Assembly: GCF_030385785.1 (NCBI RefSeq)
Contig: NZ_JAUEDK010000016.1
Coordinates: forward strand, 1-64,000
From: Crenobacter oryzisoli
Lineage (GTDB): Bacteria; Pseudomonadota; Gammaproteobacteria; Burkholderiales; Chromobacteriaceae
DNA length: 64,000 nucleotides
Direction: 5' to 3'
Positions 8,272 to 17,228 of this stretch are shown in pieces. The stretch's first letter is position 1. Each line of letters begins with the position of its first letter. Position numbers and translations under genes: made by a program. The notes beneath the pieces were generated by a model. It was not told the DNA's origin, ran no database searches, and worked only from the letters and a program-made list of their open reading frames with translations.

Positions 8272-9666
8272 CTAAACCGCGCGTTGGGCAGTCAGGTTCT
8301 TGCGGAAGAACAAACCATACGCAACCGAGAGTGCGAGCAGAAACGGCAGGCCGAAAACCAGCGTCATCCGGAACGCCTCGGTGAACGCGGTGGTGATAAG
8401 GATGGCCAGCATCAGGAGACCACCTGCTAGCGTCGTAACTGGGAAATACTTCATCCGGAACGACAGTGGTGCTCCACCTTGCCGGTCGTGGTGACGGCGG
8501 AAGAAGTAGTGGGTGACGAAGATCATCAGCCAGGTGAAGATGGCGCCGAACATCGAGATCGCCATCATCAGCGTGAACGACTGGTCCGGATAGAGCACGT
8601 TCAGCACGGTGGCGAGCGCGATGCCGCCGGTGGACATCAGCAGCGCGTTCAGTGGAATGCCGCGGCGGTTCAGGCGCCCCATGCTGGCAGGGGCATGGCC
8701 CGCGCGGGACAGGCTGAACATCATGCGGGTGGTGATGTAGAGCTGGCTGTTCATCGCCGACAGTGCCGCGATCAGCACGATGAAGTTGATCACTCCGGCC
8801 GCACCTGGGATGCCCAGCACCTGCATTACCTTCACGAATGGGCTGCCGCTTTGCCCGGCCTCGCTCCACGGCACGATCGCCAGGATCAGTGCCAGCGTCA
8901 CCAGATAGAAGATCGCCAGGCGCAGCATCGTGGCGCGAAACGCCTGCTTTACCGCTTTTTCCGGATCGTCCGCCTCGCCGGCCGCCACCGCGATCATTTC
9001 GACGCTCAGATAGCTGAAGATCGACACGATCACCGCCACCCACATGCCCGAGATGCCGTGCGGGAAGAAGCCCTGGTGCGCCCAGTAGTGCTGGACGCCG
9101 TATTGCGGCGAGCCGGAGCCGAACACCACATAAGCACCCAGTACGATGAAGGCGACGATGGCCAGTACCTTGATCGTCGAAAACCAGTACTCAACAGTGC
9201 CGAACGCCTTCACGCTTGCGGCGTTCACCGCGATAAGCACGGCCGAGAACAATGCGATCCATAGCCAAGACGGCACAGTGGGAAACCAGAACTTCATGTA
9301 GACCGCCACTGCCGTTACCTCGGTGCCGACCGCCAGCACGATGCAGGCCCAGTAGGCATAGCGTACCAGGAAGCCCGCCAGTGGGCCGATGTAGTACTCG
9401 GCAAAGGCGCCGAACGACCCCGAGGTGAAGTGGGCCACTGTCATTTCGGCCAGGCAGCCCATTAGCAACAGGGTAATCAGACCGCCGATCGCATAACTGA
9501 TCAGCACGCTGGGGCCGGCAAAGTTGATGGCGAAGCTGCTACCCAGAAACAGGCCGGTGCCGATTGCGCCGCCGATGGCGATCATGCTCATCTGGCCGGC
9601 ACTCAGGCGGCGATGCAGGCCCTGTTCGCGCTGGGCGATTTCGTCGAATCCTCTCGATTGACTCAT
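8272..9666 (-). CDS. APC-family amino-acid permease
   Basis: 464 residues with about 12 membrane helices. The N-terminal GGAIGTGLFLGS (residues 32-43) is the classic APC/AAT permease signature, and EVTAVAVYMKFWFP and DPEKAVKQAFRATMLR match helix 3 and the loop before helix 7. It is the last gene of the kynB-kynU operon, 47 bp after kynU, so its substrate is probably tryptophan, kynurenine or a related aromatic amino acid; that is inferred from context only. A terminator follows at 8226-8251. Confidence 0.88.
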   Translation of the reverse strand: MSQSRGFDEIAQREQGLHRRLSAGQMSMIAIGGAIGTGLFLGSSFAINFAGPSVLISYAIGGLITLLLMGCLAEMTVAHFTSGSFGAFAEYYIGPLAGFLVRYAYWACIVLAVGTEVTAVAVYMKFWFPTVPSWLWIALFSAVLIAVNAASVKAFGTVEYWFSTIKVLAIVAFIVLGAYVVFGSGSPQYGVQHYWAHQGFFPHGISGMWVAVIVSIFSYLSVEMIAVAAGEADDPEKAVKQAFRATMLRLAIFYLVTLALILAIVPWSEAGQSGSPFVKVMQVLGIPGAAGVINFIVLIAALSAMNSQLYITTRMMFSLSRAGHAPASMGRLNRRGIPLNALLMSTGGIALATVLNVLYPDQSFTLMMAISMFGAIFTWLMIFVTHYFFRRHHDRQGGAPLSFRMKYFPVTTLAGGLLMLAILITTAFTEAFRMTLVFGLPFLLALSVAYGLFFRKNLTAQRAV

Positions 9667-9713
9667 CTGTCTCTCCTTTGTAATAGAGTTGTTTTTCTAG
9701 TGATCAGGGTGGC

Positions 9714-10964
9714 TCAGGTCACCGAAGTGCGTTGCTTGAACTCGGGCTTGTCCCAGCTGCGGGTGTCCAGAATGTCCTTCAGCGTGTCCACTGCATCCCA
9801 GACGTCGGCGTAGCCGAGATAGAGCGGGGTAATGCCGAAGCGCAGCACTTCCGGCTCGCGGTAGTCGCCGATCACGCCGCGCGCGATCAGCGCCTGCATC
9901 ACCGCGAAACCCTCTGGGTGACGGAAGCTCGCATGACTGCCGCGCTGGTCATGATCACGCGGGGTGATCAGCGTCAGTGGGTGGTCCTTGCAGCGGGTCT
10001 CAACCAGCTCGATGAACAGGTCGGTTAGCGCTAGCGACTTGGTGCGCACCGCTTCCATGTCGGCCTCGAGCGCCACGTCCAGGCCGCATTCGATCAGCGA
10101 CATCGACACGATCGGCTGGGTGCCGCACAGGAAGCGGCGGATACCGTTGGCCGGTTCATAGGCAACAGCCATGTCGAACGGCCGCTGGTGGCCCCACCAG
10201 CCTGACAGCGGCTGCCAGAAGCGGTCTTGGTGACGGGGCGGCACCCAGATGAAGGCTGGCGAGCCCGGGCCGCCATTCAGGTACTTGTAGGTGCAGCCCA
10301 CCGCGAAGTCGGCTTGGGCGGCGTTCAGGTCCACCGGTACTGCGCCGGCGGCATGCGCCAGGTCCCAGATGGTCAGCGCGCCATACTGGTGGGCCAGGGC
10401 GGTAACGGAGGCCATGTCGTACATGGCACCGGTACGGTAGTTGACGTGTGAGAGCAGCAGCACTGCAACATCCTCGTCGAGCGCAGCCTCCAGCGGCGTT
10501 TCGTCGTCGATCAGTCGCAGCTCGTAGCCCTGCTGCAGGAAGTCGATCATCCCTTGGATCATGTAGAGGTCGGTCGGAAAGTTGTCGCGTTCCGACACAA
10601 TCACCCGACGCTGCGGGCGGGCCTGCTGCTGGATGCGTAGCGCGGCGGCCAGTGCCTTGAACAGGTTGAGCGAGGTGGTGTCGGTGATCACTACTTCGTC
10701 TTCATTGGCGCCGATCAGCCGGCCGAGCTTGTTGCCCAGTCGCGCCGGTAGGGCGAACCAGTCGGCGGTGTTCCAGCTTCGAATCAGCCCGACGCCCCAT
10801 TCCTGTTCGATCACCTCGGCGCTGCGGACCCGGGCGCTCTTGGGCATTACACCTAGCGAGTTGCCGTCTAGGTAGATCACGCCGTCGGGCAATTCGAAAC
10901 GCTGTTTCAGCGGGGCCAATGGGTCCTGCAAGTCGGCTTGCAGACAGTCTTCTCGGGTCAACAC
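9714..10964 (-). CDS. kynU: kynureninase
   Basis: Hydrolyses kynurenine to anthranilate and alanine (PLP enzyme). I place the start at GTG 10964, preceded by AAGGAG; this gives 416 residues, the standard length. The frame stays open far upstream but that part runs through kynB and has no homology. YLDGNSLG (31-38) and the PLP lysine K227 in [11 protein letters not shown] match the Pseudomonas enzyme, where the lysine is also at 227. Asp201 in WDLAHAAG is the PLP-ring partner. It is 26 bp after kynB. Confidence 0.96.
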   Translation of the reverse strand: MLTREDCLQADLQDPLAPLKQRFELPDGVIYLDGNSLGVMPKSARVRSAEVIEQEWGVGLIRSWNTADWFALPARLGNKLGRLIGANEDEVVITDTTSLNLFKALAAALRIQQQARPQRRVIVSERDNFPTDLYMIQGMIDFLQQGYELRLIDDETPLEAALDEDVAVLLLSHVNYRTGAMYDMASVTALAHQYGALTIWDLAHAAGAVPVDLNAAQADFAVGCTYKYLNGGPGSPAFIWVPPRHQDRFWQPLSGWWGHQRPFDMAVAYEPANGIRRFLCGTQPIVSMSLIECGLDVALEADMEAVRTKSLALTDLFIELVETRCKDHPLTLITPRDHDQRGSHASFRHPEGFAVMQALIARGVIGDYREPEVLRFGITPLYLGYADVWDAVDTLKDILDTRSWDKPEFKQRTSVT

Positions 10965-10990
10965 GGTGTTCTCCTTTGTGTTGTCAGTGG

Positions 10991-11620
10991 TCAGTTCAGG
11001 GGCCGCAGCACAGCACGCACTGGGCTGGCATCGACGCCCATCAGCTTGAGCGGCAGGGCGATCAGCTCGTAGTCGCCCTCGGGCACTTCGTCGAGCAGCA
11101 GGTTCTCCAGGATGGCCATGCCGTGGCGCGCCACCGCATGGTGGGCCTCCAGCGTCTTGCTGTTCACCGGGTCGAGCGATGCGGTGTCGGTGCCGATCAG
11201 GCAAACGCCGCGTTCGCCGAGCCAGTCGACTACCTCGGGGGCGACTGCCATGAAACCGTCGTCCCAGTGCCCCAGAGGGAAGCGCTGATAGCTGCGGATC
11301 AGCACACGCGGTGGTAAGGGGGCGTCCCCCAGGCGCATCTGTAGTATTTCGCGGGTGAGAAGCGGTCCGGTGTCTTGGCAGTGCAGCACACGGCAGGGAC
11401 CAAGATAGGGCGCCAGATCGACCTCGCCGATACCGACTCCGTCGGGCCGGTAGTGCAGAGGTGCATCGGCATGCGCACCGGTATGGGTAGACAGACTCAG
11501 CCGCGACACATTGACCGGGCAGGCGCCGGACAAACTCCAGGTTCGGAAGACGCCGAACGGCGTGTCGCCGGGCCAGACCGGCATGTCGGGACACAGCGGT
11601 GGGGTGATGTCGTACAGCAT
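10991..11620 (-). CDS. kynB: kynurenine formamidase
   Basis: Hydrolyses N-formyl-kynurenine to kynurenine and formate. 209 residues, the usual length of bacterial KynB (cyclase family). The zinc-binding signature [11 protein letters not shown] is at 46-56. It is the first gene of the kynB-kynU-permease operon and is divergent from the Lrp-type regulator, with the control region between. Tryptophan 2,3-dioxygenase (kynA), which would make its substrate, is not in the window. Confidence 0.95.
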   Translation of the reverse strand: MLYDITPPLCPDMPVWPGDTPFGVFRTWSLSGACPVNVSRLSLSTHTGAHADAPLHYRPDGVGIGEVDLAPYLGPCRVLHCQDTGPLLTREILQMRLGDAPLPPRVLIRSYQRFPLGHWDDGFMAVAPEVVDWLGERGVCLIGTDTASLDPVNSKTLEAHHAVARHGMAILENLLLDEVPEGDYELIALPLKLMGVDASPVRAVLRPLN

Positions 11621-11676
11621 CTGTGAGGCTCCTGAGCGTGCTGGAAACTGAAACTATCCTAGCACCGCCCTCTCTC

Positions 11677-11718
11677 GCCAAAATTGCAAGTTTGGCTTGG
11701 CGAAATGCGATTTTTCGC
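11677..11718. promoter_or_regulatory. two tandem inverted repeats in the kynB/regulator control region
   Basis: GCCAAA-N8-TTTGGC (11677-11696) and GCGAAA-N7-TTTCGC (11700-11718) lie next to each other in the 140-bp gap between kynB and the divergent Lrp/AsnC regulator. Adjacent, similarly spaced dyads are what one expects for an Lrp-family protein that binds as a multimer of dimers. Inferred operator for kynurenine-responsive control. Confidence 0.55.
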
Positions 11719-11760
11719 AGAATATTCAACTTATCGTGTGAATTTGATTGGATTCTGCAA

Positions 11761-12234
11761 ATGCAGGTCGATGCGATCGATTGGCGCATACTTGCCGCGC
11801 TGCAACACAATGGCCGACTGAGTAATCAGGACCTGGCTGACAAGGTGGCGCTGTCCCCGTCTGCCTGCCTGCGCCGGGTGCGCGCACTGGAGGAAAACGG
11901 GCTGATCCGCGGCTACCGAGCCGAACTGGACGCGCTGAAGCTGGGTTTTGAGCTGGAGGCGGTGGTGCATGTCACGCTGGACCGCTCGCGCGAGGACTGG
12001 CACGAGCGCTTCCAGGCACAGATCGACGAGTTTGACGAAGTGACGGCAGCCTATGTGGTGAGCGGCCCGACCAACTATATCCTGCACGTGCGCACCCACA
12101 ACCTGACGGCGTTTTCCACCTTCGTCGTGGAAAAGCTGAACAAGATTCCCGGCATGCGGGACATCTGTTCCTACATCGTGATGAGGAAGATCAAGGATCG
12201 GATCGGGTTGTTACCGATCGCGCAGGAGCACTGA
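11761..12234 (+). CDS. kynR: Lrp/AsnC-family regulator, probable KynR
   Basis: 157 residues from ATG 11761 ([20 protein letters not shown]). The open frame extends upstream through the control region, but the family begins here. An N-terminal winged helix-turn-helix ([20 protein letters not shown], about 20-39) is followed by the RAM ligand-binding domain ([39 protein letters not shown]). Divergent placement from kynB-kynU is that of KynR, the kynurenine-responsive activator known in Pseudomonas. A terminator follows at 12283. Confidence 0.85.
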   Translation: MQVDAIDWRILAALQHNGRLSNQDLADKVALSPSACLRRVRALEENGLIRGYRAELDALKLGFELEAVVHVTLDRSREDWHERFQAQIDEFDEVTAAYVVSGPTNYILHVRTHNLTAFSTFVVEKLNKIPGMRDICSYIVMRKIKDRIGLLPIAQEH

Positions 12235-12282
12235 GGCAGGGGGAAGGAAAGGCAAGCCGCTCGGCCAACCTTGTACAGATGA

Positions 12283-12314
12283 CAAAGCGCTGCCCAGGGC
12301 AGCGCTTTGCTTTT
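12283..12314 (+). terminator. terminator of the Lrp-type regulator gene
   Basis: 13-bp stem CAAAGCGCTGCCC / GGGCAGCGCTTTG followed by CTTTTC on the plus strand, 48 bp after the regulator stop codon. Confidence 0.8.
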
Positions 12315-12323
12315 CATGTCTAT

Positions 12324-12357
12324 CAAGGGTTGGCCGAACGTGTTCGGCCAACCCTTG
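12324..12357. terminator. 16-bp perfect hairpin between kynR and catA, built from an inverted pair of GTTCGGCCAAC
   Basis: Left arm 12324-12339 and right arm 12342-12357 pair perfectly; each contains the word GTTGGCCGAAC or its complement. It lies 12 bp beyond the stop of catA on the minus strand. There is no U-tract on either strand, so termination is likely but not certain. The inverted-pair arrangement is the way DNA uptake sequences often occur in Neisseria terminators. Confidence 0.7.
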
Positions 12358-12368
12358 GGCTTACCGAC

Positions 12369-13289
12369 TCACGCGTTGGCGCGGGCCCGCTCGACTTCGG
12401 TGACCGGGGCGCCGGCCTGCTCGCCGTACAGGCGGAAGTCGAAGTCGATCGAGGCGAACGGCTTGGTCAGCTCCTTCTTTGCCAGCTCAGCCGGGGCGGC
12501 CACGTGATTCACTGCCGGCACCAGTCCCTCGCGGCTGGCGAAGGCGAAGTCGTCCCACAAATACGGATCGCCGTCGATGTTGATCTGCGTGGTCAGCTTG
12601 CGGTGGCTTTCGGCCGACACGAAGAAGTGGATGTGTGCCGGACGGTTGCCGTGGCGGCCCAGCAGATCGAGCAGGCGCTGGGTGGAGCCGTTCGGCGGAC
12701 AGGCGTAGCCCATCGGCACGATGCTGCGGAACTGGTAGCGGCCGTTGGCGTCGGTGATGATGGAGCGGCGCAGGTTGAAGGCGGACTGGCTCTTGTCGAA
12801 GAACGAGTAGTTGCCCATCAGGTTGGCGTGCCATACCTCGACCTTGGCGTTCGGCAGCGGCTTGCCGTCTGCGCCGTATACGGTGCCCTGCATGAACAGC
12901 ACCTCTCCCTTGTCCGCTTCGGTGCCGTCGTCGAGGCGGGCGAAGCCCACGCTCTCCGGCGCACCAGCCACGTAGAGCGGGCCTTCGATGGTGCGCGGGG
13001 TGCCGCCGGTTAGACCGGCCTTGGCCTCGGCCTCGTCCTGACGGATGTCGATGAAGCGTTCCAGGCCGATGCCCGGGGCAATCAGGCCCAGCTCGTGGTT
13101 GGCGCCGGCTTCGGCGAGGTATTCCAGGCCCTTCCAGATTTCGCTCGGCGTGAGGTCGAGGTCCTCGATGGCCTTGAACAGATCGCTCACCAAGCGGACG
13201 GTGATTTGTTGAACGCGCGCGTTTACCGGGCCGGTGGCGGTGTCAACGATGAAGCTCTTTACCAGAGCGTCGATTTCAGCATGGGTCAT
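12369..13289 (-). CDS. catA: catechol 1,2-dioxygenase
   Basis: Intradiol ring cleavage of catechol to cis,cis-muconate. 306 residues, normal for CatA. The Fe(III) ligands can be placed at Y161 (GNYSFFD), Y195 (MGYACPP), H219 and H221 (RPAHIHFF). An N-terminal helical dimerisation domain covers about residues 1-100. Start ATG 13289 has AGAAGGAG in front. It is the third gene of catB-catC-catA on the minus strand, 93 bp after catC. A second, broken copy lies at 37.1-37.8 kb. Confidence 0.96.
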   Translation of the reverse strand: MTHAEIDALVKSFIVDTATGPVNARVQQITVRLVSDLFKAIEDLDLTPSEIWKGLEYLAEAGANHELGLIAPGIGLERFIDIRQDEAEAKAGLTGGTPRTIEGPLYVAGAPESVGFARLDDGTEADKGEVLFMQGTVYGADGKPLPNAKVEVWHANLMGNYSFFDKSQSAFNLRRSIITDANGRYQFRSIVPMGYACPPNGSTQRLLDLLGRHGNRPAHIHFFVSAESHRKLTTQINIDGDPYLWDDFAFASREGLVPAVNHVAAPAELAKKELTKPFASIDFDFRLYGEQAGAPVTEVERARANA

Positions 13290-13382
13290 GTCTCTACTCC
13301 TTCTCTCTTGTAGTAAGGCGCCGCGTTGTCTTTTGGATCGGCAGCGGCTGGCGCGTGGACTGCGGGTGGGTGAACGAGTACT

Positions 13383-13673
13383 TCAGCGATCGTCGTCGCG
13401 GATCGAAGACGGGTGGCGGCACAGGGGCAGCACCTCGATCTTCATGTACGGAAACAGGGGCAGGGTGGAGACGAGCGTGTGCAGCTCGTCCACGCTCTCG
13501 ACATCGAAGATGCTGATGTTCGAGTACTGCCCGCCGATGCGCCACAGGTGGCGCCACTTGCCCTGTTGCTGCAGCTCCTGGGAGCGGGCCTTCTCGACAG
13601 CCTTCAGTTCGGCGGCCTCTCCGGCCGACAGGGACGGTGGCAGCTGCACATCCATTCGTATGTGAAACAGCAT
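13383..13673 (-). CDS. catC: muconolactone delta-isomerase
   Basis: Converts muconolactone to 3-oxoadipate enol-lactone. 96 residues from ATG 13673 (MLFHIRMDVQLP), with GAAAGGAG in front; a longer open frame upstream comes from the intergenic repeat and is not real. MDVQLPP, WRIGGQYSNISIFDV and LPLFPYMKIEV are the family's conserved stretches. Small decameric enzyme of the catechol branch of the beta-ketoadipate pathway. Confidence 0.94.
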   Translation of the reverse strand: MLFHIRMDVQLPPSLSAGEAAELKAVEKARSQELQQQGKWRHLWRIGGQYSNISIFDVESVDELHTLVSTLPLFPYMKIEVLPLCRHPSSIRDDDR

Positions 13674-13704
13674 GGGGTTGCTCCTTTCATTGGCTTGGTT
13701 GAAA

Positions 13705-13812
13705 GCCGCCAAGAAAACCCAGCGAAGCGGTTCTGCTCGTCGCGCGGCCGCAGACGGTACGAGTCGGTACGGCAAGAGCGCGCAACAACGCCGGTAGGGT
13801 TTTATTGGTGGC
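13705..13812 (+). repeat. palindromic intergenic repeat, copy B (diverged)
   Basis: About 108 bp between catB and catC. Ends GCCGCCAAGAAAACCC and GGGTTTTATTGGTGGC form a long inverted repeat; the interior shares GCGGCCGCAGACGGTAC, GGTACGGCAAG and CAACAACGCC with copies A and C. It lies within a transcribed operon, starting 1-2 nt beyond the catB stop codon, so its hairpin would be in the catBCA message and could lower downstream expression or stabilise RNA. Confidence 0.65.
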
Positions 13813-13813
13813 G

Positions 13814-14920
13814 CTAGCGGCGCATCCTGGCGAGCTTGTCGTGGTCGATCTCAATGCCCAGGCCCGGCCCGGTTGGCACCTGCAGCATGAAGTCGCGATA
13901 CTCGAGCGGTGTGCTCAGGATCTCCTCGGTCAACAGCAGTGGGCCGAATAACTCGGTGCCGAAAGTGAGGTCCGCGAAAGTGGAAAACACATGGGCAGAG
14001 GCGGCAGTGCCGACCGCGCCTTCCAGCATCGTTCCGCCGTAGAGGCCGATGCCGGCCAACTGGGCGATGGCGGCCACCTGCTGGGACGGCACCAGTCCGC
14101 CCGACTGGGCGATCTTCACCGCGAACACGTCGGCGCCATTCTCCTTGGCGAACTCGAAGGCGCTGAGCGGGCCGTGTAGCGCCTCGTCGGCCATGATCGG
14201 CACGGCGAAGCGGGCGGCGAGGCGGGCGAGGCCCGACCGGTTCTCGGCGCGGATCGGCTGCTCGATCAGGTCGATGCCGCCGGCCTCCAGCGCGGCGATG
14301 CCGTTGGCCGCATCGAGCTCGCTCCAGGCCTGATTCACGTCGACGCGCACGCTGGCGGCGTCGCCGAGCGCTTTCTTGATCGCCAGCACGTGGGCGACGT
14401 CGTCGGCCACCGGGCGCAGGCCGATCTTCAGCTTGAAGATGCGGTGACGGCGCAGCTCGAGCATCTGCTCGGCCTCGGCGATGTCCTTCTGAGTGTCGCC
14501 GCTCGCCAGCGTCCAAGCCACCGGCAGCGCATCGCGCAGCCGGCCGCCCAGCAGTTCCGACAGTGGAATGTTCAGCCGGCGCGCCTGCGCATCGAGCAGT
14601 GCGGTCTCCAGGGCGCACTTGGCGAAACGGTTGCCCTGGATAGTCTTGCGCACCTTGGCCATCACCGCCGCCACGTTGCGCGCATCCATGCCGATCATCA
14701 GCGGCGCGATGTGGGTGTCGATGTTGACCTTGACGCTCTCCGGGCTTTCCTCGCCGTAGTTGAGGCCGCCGATGGTGGTGGCTTCGCCCCAGCCTTCGAT
14801 GCCGTCCTCGCACAGCACTCTTATCAGTACCAAGGTCTGGGTGTTCATCGTGGCGACTGACAGCTTGTGCGGGCGGATGGTTGGCACGTCCACCAGGAGG
14901 GTTTCGATGAATCTGATCAT
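13814..14920 (-). CDS. catB: muconate cycloisomerase
   Basis: Converts cis,cis-muconate to muconolactone (enolase superfamily). 368 residues. The catalytic KxK is K163/K165 (FKLKIG), and the metal ligands D194 (RVDVNQAW), E220 (LIEQP) and D245 (IMADEAL) are all in place. ATG 14920. It is first of the catB-catC-catA operon and divergent from antA with a 417-bp control region. No CatR-type LysR gene adjoins it. Confidence 0.95.
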   Translation of the reverse strand: MIRFIETLLVDVPTIRPHKLSVATMNTQTLVLIRVLCEDGIEGWGEATTIGGLNYGEESPESVKVNIDTHIAPLMIGMDARNVAAVMAKVRKTIQGNRFAKCALETALLDAQARRLNIPLSELLGGRLRDALPVAWTLASGDTQKDIAEAEQMLELRRHRIFKLKIGLRPVADDVAHVLAIKKALGDAASVRVDVNQAWSELDAANGIAALEAGGIDLIEQPIRAENRSGLARLAARFAVPIMADEALHGPLSAFEFAKENGADVFAVKIAQSGGLVPSQQVAAIAQLAGIGLYGGTMLEGAVGTAASAHVFSTFADLTFGTELFGPLLLTEEILSTPLEYRDFMLQVPTGPGLGIEIDHDKLARMRR

Positions 14921-15148
14921 GGCGCTTCGGCGTCCTTGCTGAGGGTTGCGGCACCAGACCGCGCGTTGTTGCGCGGGACCGGCGGAGAGTGGCTGACTCG
15001 ATCCGACCAGCGGGGCCTGTCGATGGAAGCGATTGAATACCTGTCTCCGTTGCCGGGCTATCCGGCTACTTGGGATTTGCTATCCACTTTTTTCGGCGGC
15101 AGCGTGAGGGGGCGGATGGATTAGGCAGCTCCCTCTAAGGAGGCTCAA

Positions 15149-15254
15149 TCGGACACAGGTGGAGGAAGGAGGGCAAAGCCACATCGGCCGAACGGGAAAG
15201 CTTCTCGGACAAGGGGGCCAAAAAAACGGATAACGATTGCCAAGTAGTCGGATA
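15149..15254 (+). promoter_or_regulatory. direct repeats TCGGAYA in the catB/antA control region
   Basis: The 417-bp gap 14921-15337 holds no convincing gene. Three copies of TCGGACA/TCGGATA on the plus strand at 15149, 15205 and 15248 lie 85-190 bp before the antA start. Direct repeats of a short word are typical of AraC/XylS-family activators, and such a regulator gene lies after antC. The last copy is about 90 bp from the start codon. Inferred activator sites. Confidence 0.4.
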
Positions 15255-15337
15255 GCTCACGGTTCACTTCCGGTATTCAATCGCCACAGACCTTCGCTCC
15301 ATCGCGAAGACGTCACAAGGCAGGAGGAGAAACTATC

Positions 15338-16723
15338 GTGAGCACGACAAAAACCAATATCGAATGGCAGGAGTTCATCGGCGGCTGTCTGGACTTTCGT
15401 CCGGCGGAGGGCGTCTATCGCATCGCCCGCGAGATGTTCACCGAGCCTGAACTGTTCGAGCTGGAGATGGAATTCATCTTCGAGAAGAACTGGATCTACG
15501 CTTGTCATGACAGCGAGATTCCCAATCCGCACGACTTCATGACCATGCGCGCCGGCCGCATGCCGATGATCATCAGCCGCGATGGTAACGGCGAGCTGAA
15601 CGCCATGATCAACGCCTGCCAGCACCGAGGTGCCACGCTCACTCGCATGAGCAAGGGCAACCAATCCACCTTCACCTGTCCGTTCCATGCTTGGTGCTAC
15701 AAGAGCGATGGCCGTCTGGTGAAGGTGAAGGCACCGGGCGAATACTGCGAAGACTTCGACAAGTCCACGCGGGGCCTGAAGAAAGCGCGCATCGCCAGCT
15801 ACAAGGGCTTCGTGTTCATTAGCCTTGACGTGAACGGCACCGACACACTGGAAGACTACCTGGGCGATGCGCGCGTCTTCTTCGACATGATGGTGGCGCA
15901 GTCGCCCACCGGCGAACTGGAAGTGTTACAGGGCAAATCCACCTACACCTTCGACGGCAACTGGAAGCTGCAAAACGAAAACGGGCTGGACGGCTACCAC
16001 GTGAGCACCGTGCACTACAACTACGTGGCCACGGTGAAGCACCGCCAGGAAGCTAATGTGCAGAAGGGCAGCGCCGGCAGCGGCACGCTCGACTACAGCA
16101 AGCTCGGCGCCGGCGATGCCGAAACCGACGACGGCTGGTTCTCGTTCAAGAACGGCCACAGTGTGCTGTTCAGCGACATGCCCAACCCGGCGGTACGCCC
16201 CGGCTACGCCAGCGTGATGCCGCGCCTGGTGGAAGAGCATGGTCCGGCCAAGGCCGAGTGGATGATGCACCGGCTGCGCAACCTTAACATCTACCCGAGC
16301 CTGTTCTTCATGGACCAGATCAGCTCGCAGCTGCGCATCGTGCGCCCGGTGGCCTGGAACAAGACCGAGATCATCAGCCAGTGCATCGGTGTGAAGGGCG
16401 AATCAGACCAGGACCGCGAAAACCGTATCCGCCAGTTCGAGGACTTCTTCAACGTGTCCGGCATGGGCACGCCAGACGACTTGGTGGAATTCCGCGAGCA
16501 ACAGCGCGGTTTCCAGGCGCGACTGGAGCGCTGGAGCGATATTTCACGTGGCTACCACAAGTGGGTGGAAGGCGCGACGCCAAACAGCGAGCTGCTCGGC
16601 ATCCAGCCGGCGATGACCGGCACCGAGCTGACCCACGAAGGTTTGTACGTCAACCAGCACGGTGCCTGGCGCGATGCGCTGCTCAAGGGCCTGCAACATG
16701 CCAACGGCAACAAGGAGGACTGA
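15338..16723 (+). CDS. antA: anthranilate 1,2-dioxygenase large (oxygenase alpha) subunit
   Basis: Converts anthranilate to catechol with AntB and AntC. 461 residues from GTG 15338, preceded by GGAGGAG. Rieske ligands C94, H96, C114 and H117 (CQH, CPFH) and mononuclear-iron ligands H221 and H226 (DGYHVSTVH) are present. Long identical stretches to Pseudomonas AntA (for example LKKARIASY, GFVFISLDV, NIYPSLFFMDQISSQLR) separate it from benzoate dioxygenase BenA. Neighbouring kynU makes its substrate. Confidence 0.95.
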   Translation: MSTTKTNIEWQEFIGGCLDFRPAEGVYRIAREMFTEPELFELEMEFIFEKNWIYACHDSEIPNPHDFMTMRAGRMPMIISRDGNGELNAMINACQHRGATLTRMSKGNQSTFTCPFHAWCYKSDGRLVKVKAPGEYCEDFDKSTRGLKKARIASYKGFVFISLDVNGTDTLEDYLGDARVFFDMMVAQSPTGELEVLQGKSTYTFDGNWKLQNENGLDGYHVSTVHYNYVATVKHRQEANVQKGSAGSGTLDYSKLGAGDAETDDGWFSFKNGHSVLFSDMPNPAVRPGYASVMPRLVEEHGPAKAEWMMHRLRNLNIYPSLFFMDQISSQLRIVRPVAWNKTEIISQCIGVKGESDQDRENRIRQFEDFFNVSGMGTPDDLVEFREQQRGFQARLERWSDISRGYHKWVEGATPNSELLGIQPAMTGTELTHEGLYVNQHGAWRDALLKGLQHANGNKED

Positions 16724-16726
16724 GCC

Positions 16727-17215
16727 ATGAGCCAGCTGCAACATTCCGTCGAACAGTTTCTCTATCGCAAGGCCGAACTCTGTGATGTGCAGGACTGGGA
16801 TGCCTACCTCGACCTGTTCGACGAGGATAGCGAATTCCACGTACCGCAATGGGACTCCGAGCATGAGTACACCACCGACCCCAAGCGCGGCATGTCGCTG
16901 ATCTATTACCGCAACCGCTCGGGCCTGGAGGACCGCGTGTTCCGCCTGCGCACCGGCAAGTCGGCCGCGTCCACGCCGCTGCCGCGCACCATGCACCAGA
17001 TCAGTAACGTGCGCATTGCGCAGCTAACGGATGGTCAATTGCAGGTCAAGGCCAATTGGGCAACCTTTTACAGTCGTCATGGTGAGTCGGAGCACTTCTA
17101 TGGTTGGGTCACCTACCATCTGCGCAGCGACAACGACGACTGGAAAATCACCAGGAAGCACGTCCTGCTGTTGAACGACCGCATCAACGCGGTACTGGAC
17201 TTCTACCATCTGTAA
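16727..17215 (+). CDS. antB: anthranilate 1,2-dioxygenase small (beta) subunit
   Basis: 162 residues, the usual size of ring-hydroxylating dioxygenase beta subunits (structural, alpha3beta3). FLYRKAELCDVQDWDAYLDL and FDEDSEFHVPQWDSEHEY are typical of AntB/BenB. It starts 3 bp after antA's stop. Confidence 0.94.
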   Translation: MSQLQHSVEQFLYRKAELCDVQDWDAYLDLFDEDSEFHVPQWDSEHEYTTDPKRGMSLIYYRNRSGLEDRVFRLRTGKSAASTPLPRTMHQISNVRIAQLTDGQLQVKANWATFYSRHGESEHFYGWVTYHLRSDNDDWKITRKHVLLLNDRINAVLDFYHL

Positions 17216-17228
17216 GCGGGAGGCTATC

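Noticed and set aside
10965-11810. Apparent 698-residue protein formed by extending kynU upstream
   Set aside because: The extension runs through kynB in another frame; kynU has a proper GTG with AAGGAG at 10964 and then the standard length.
14867-15124. 85-codon plus-strand frame between catB and antA
   Set aside because: Starts within catB, composition like a shadow, no start signal; the gap is better read as a shared control region.
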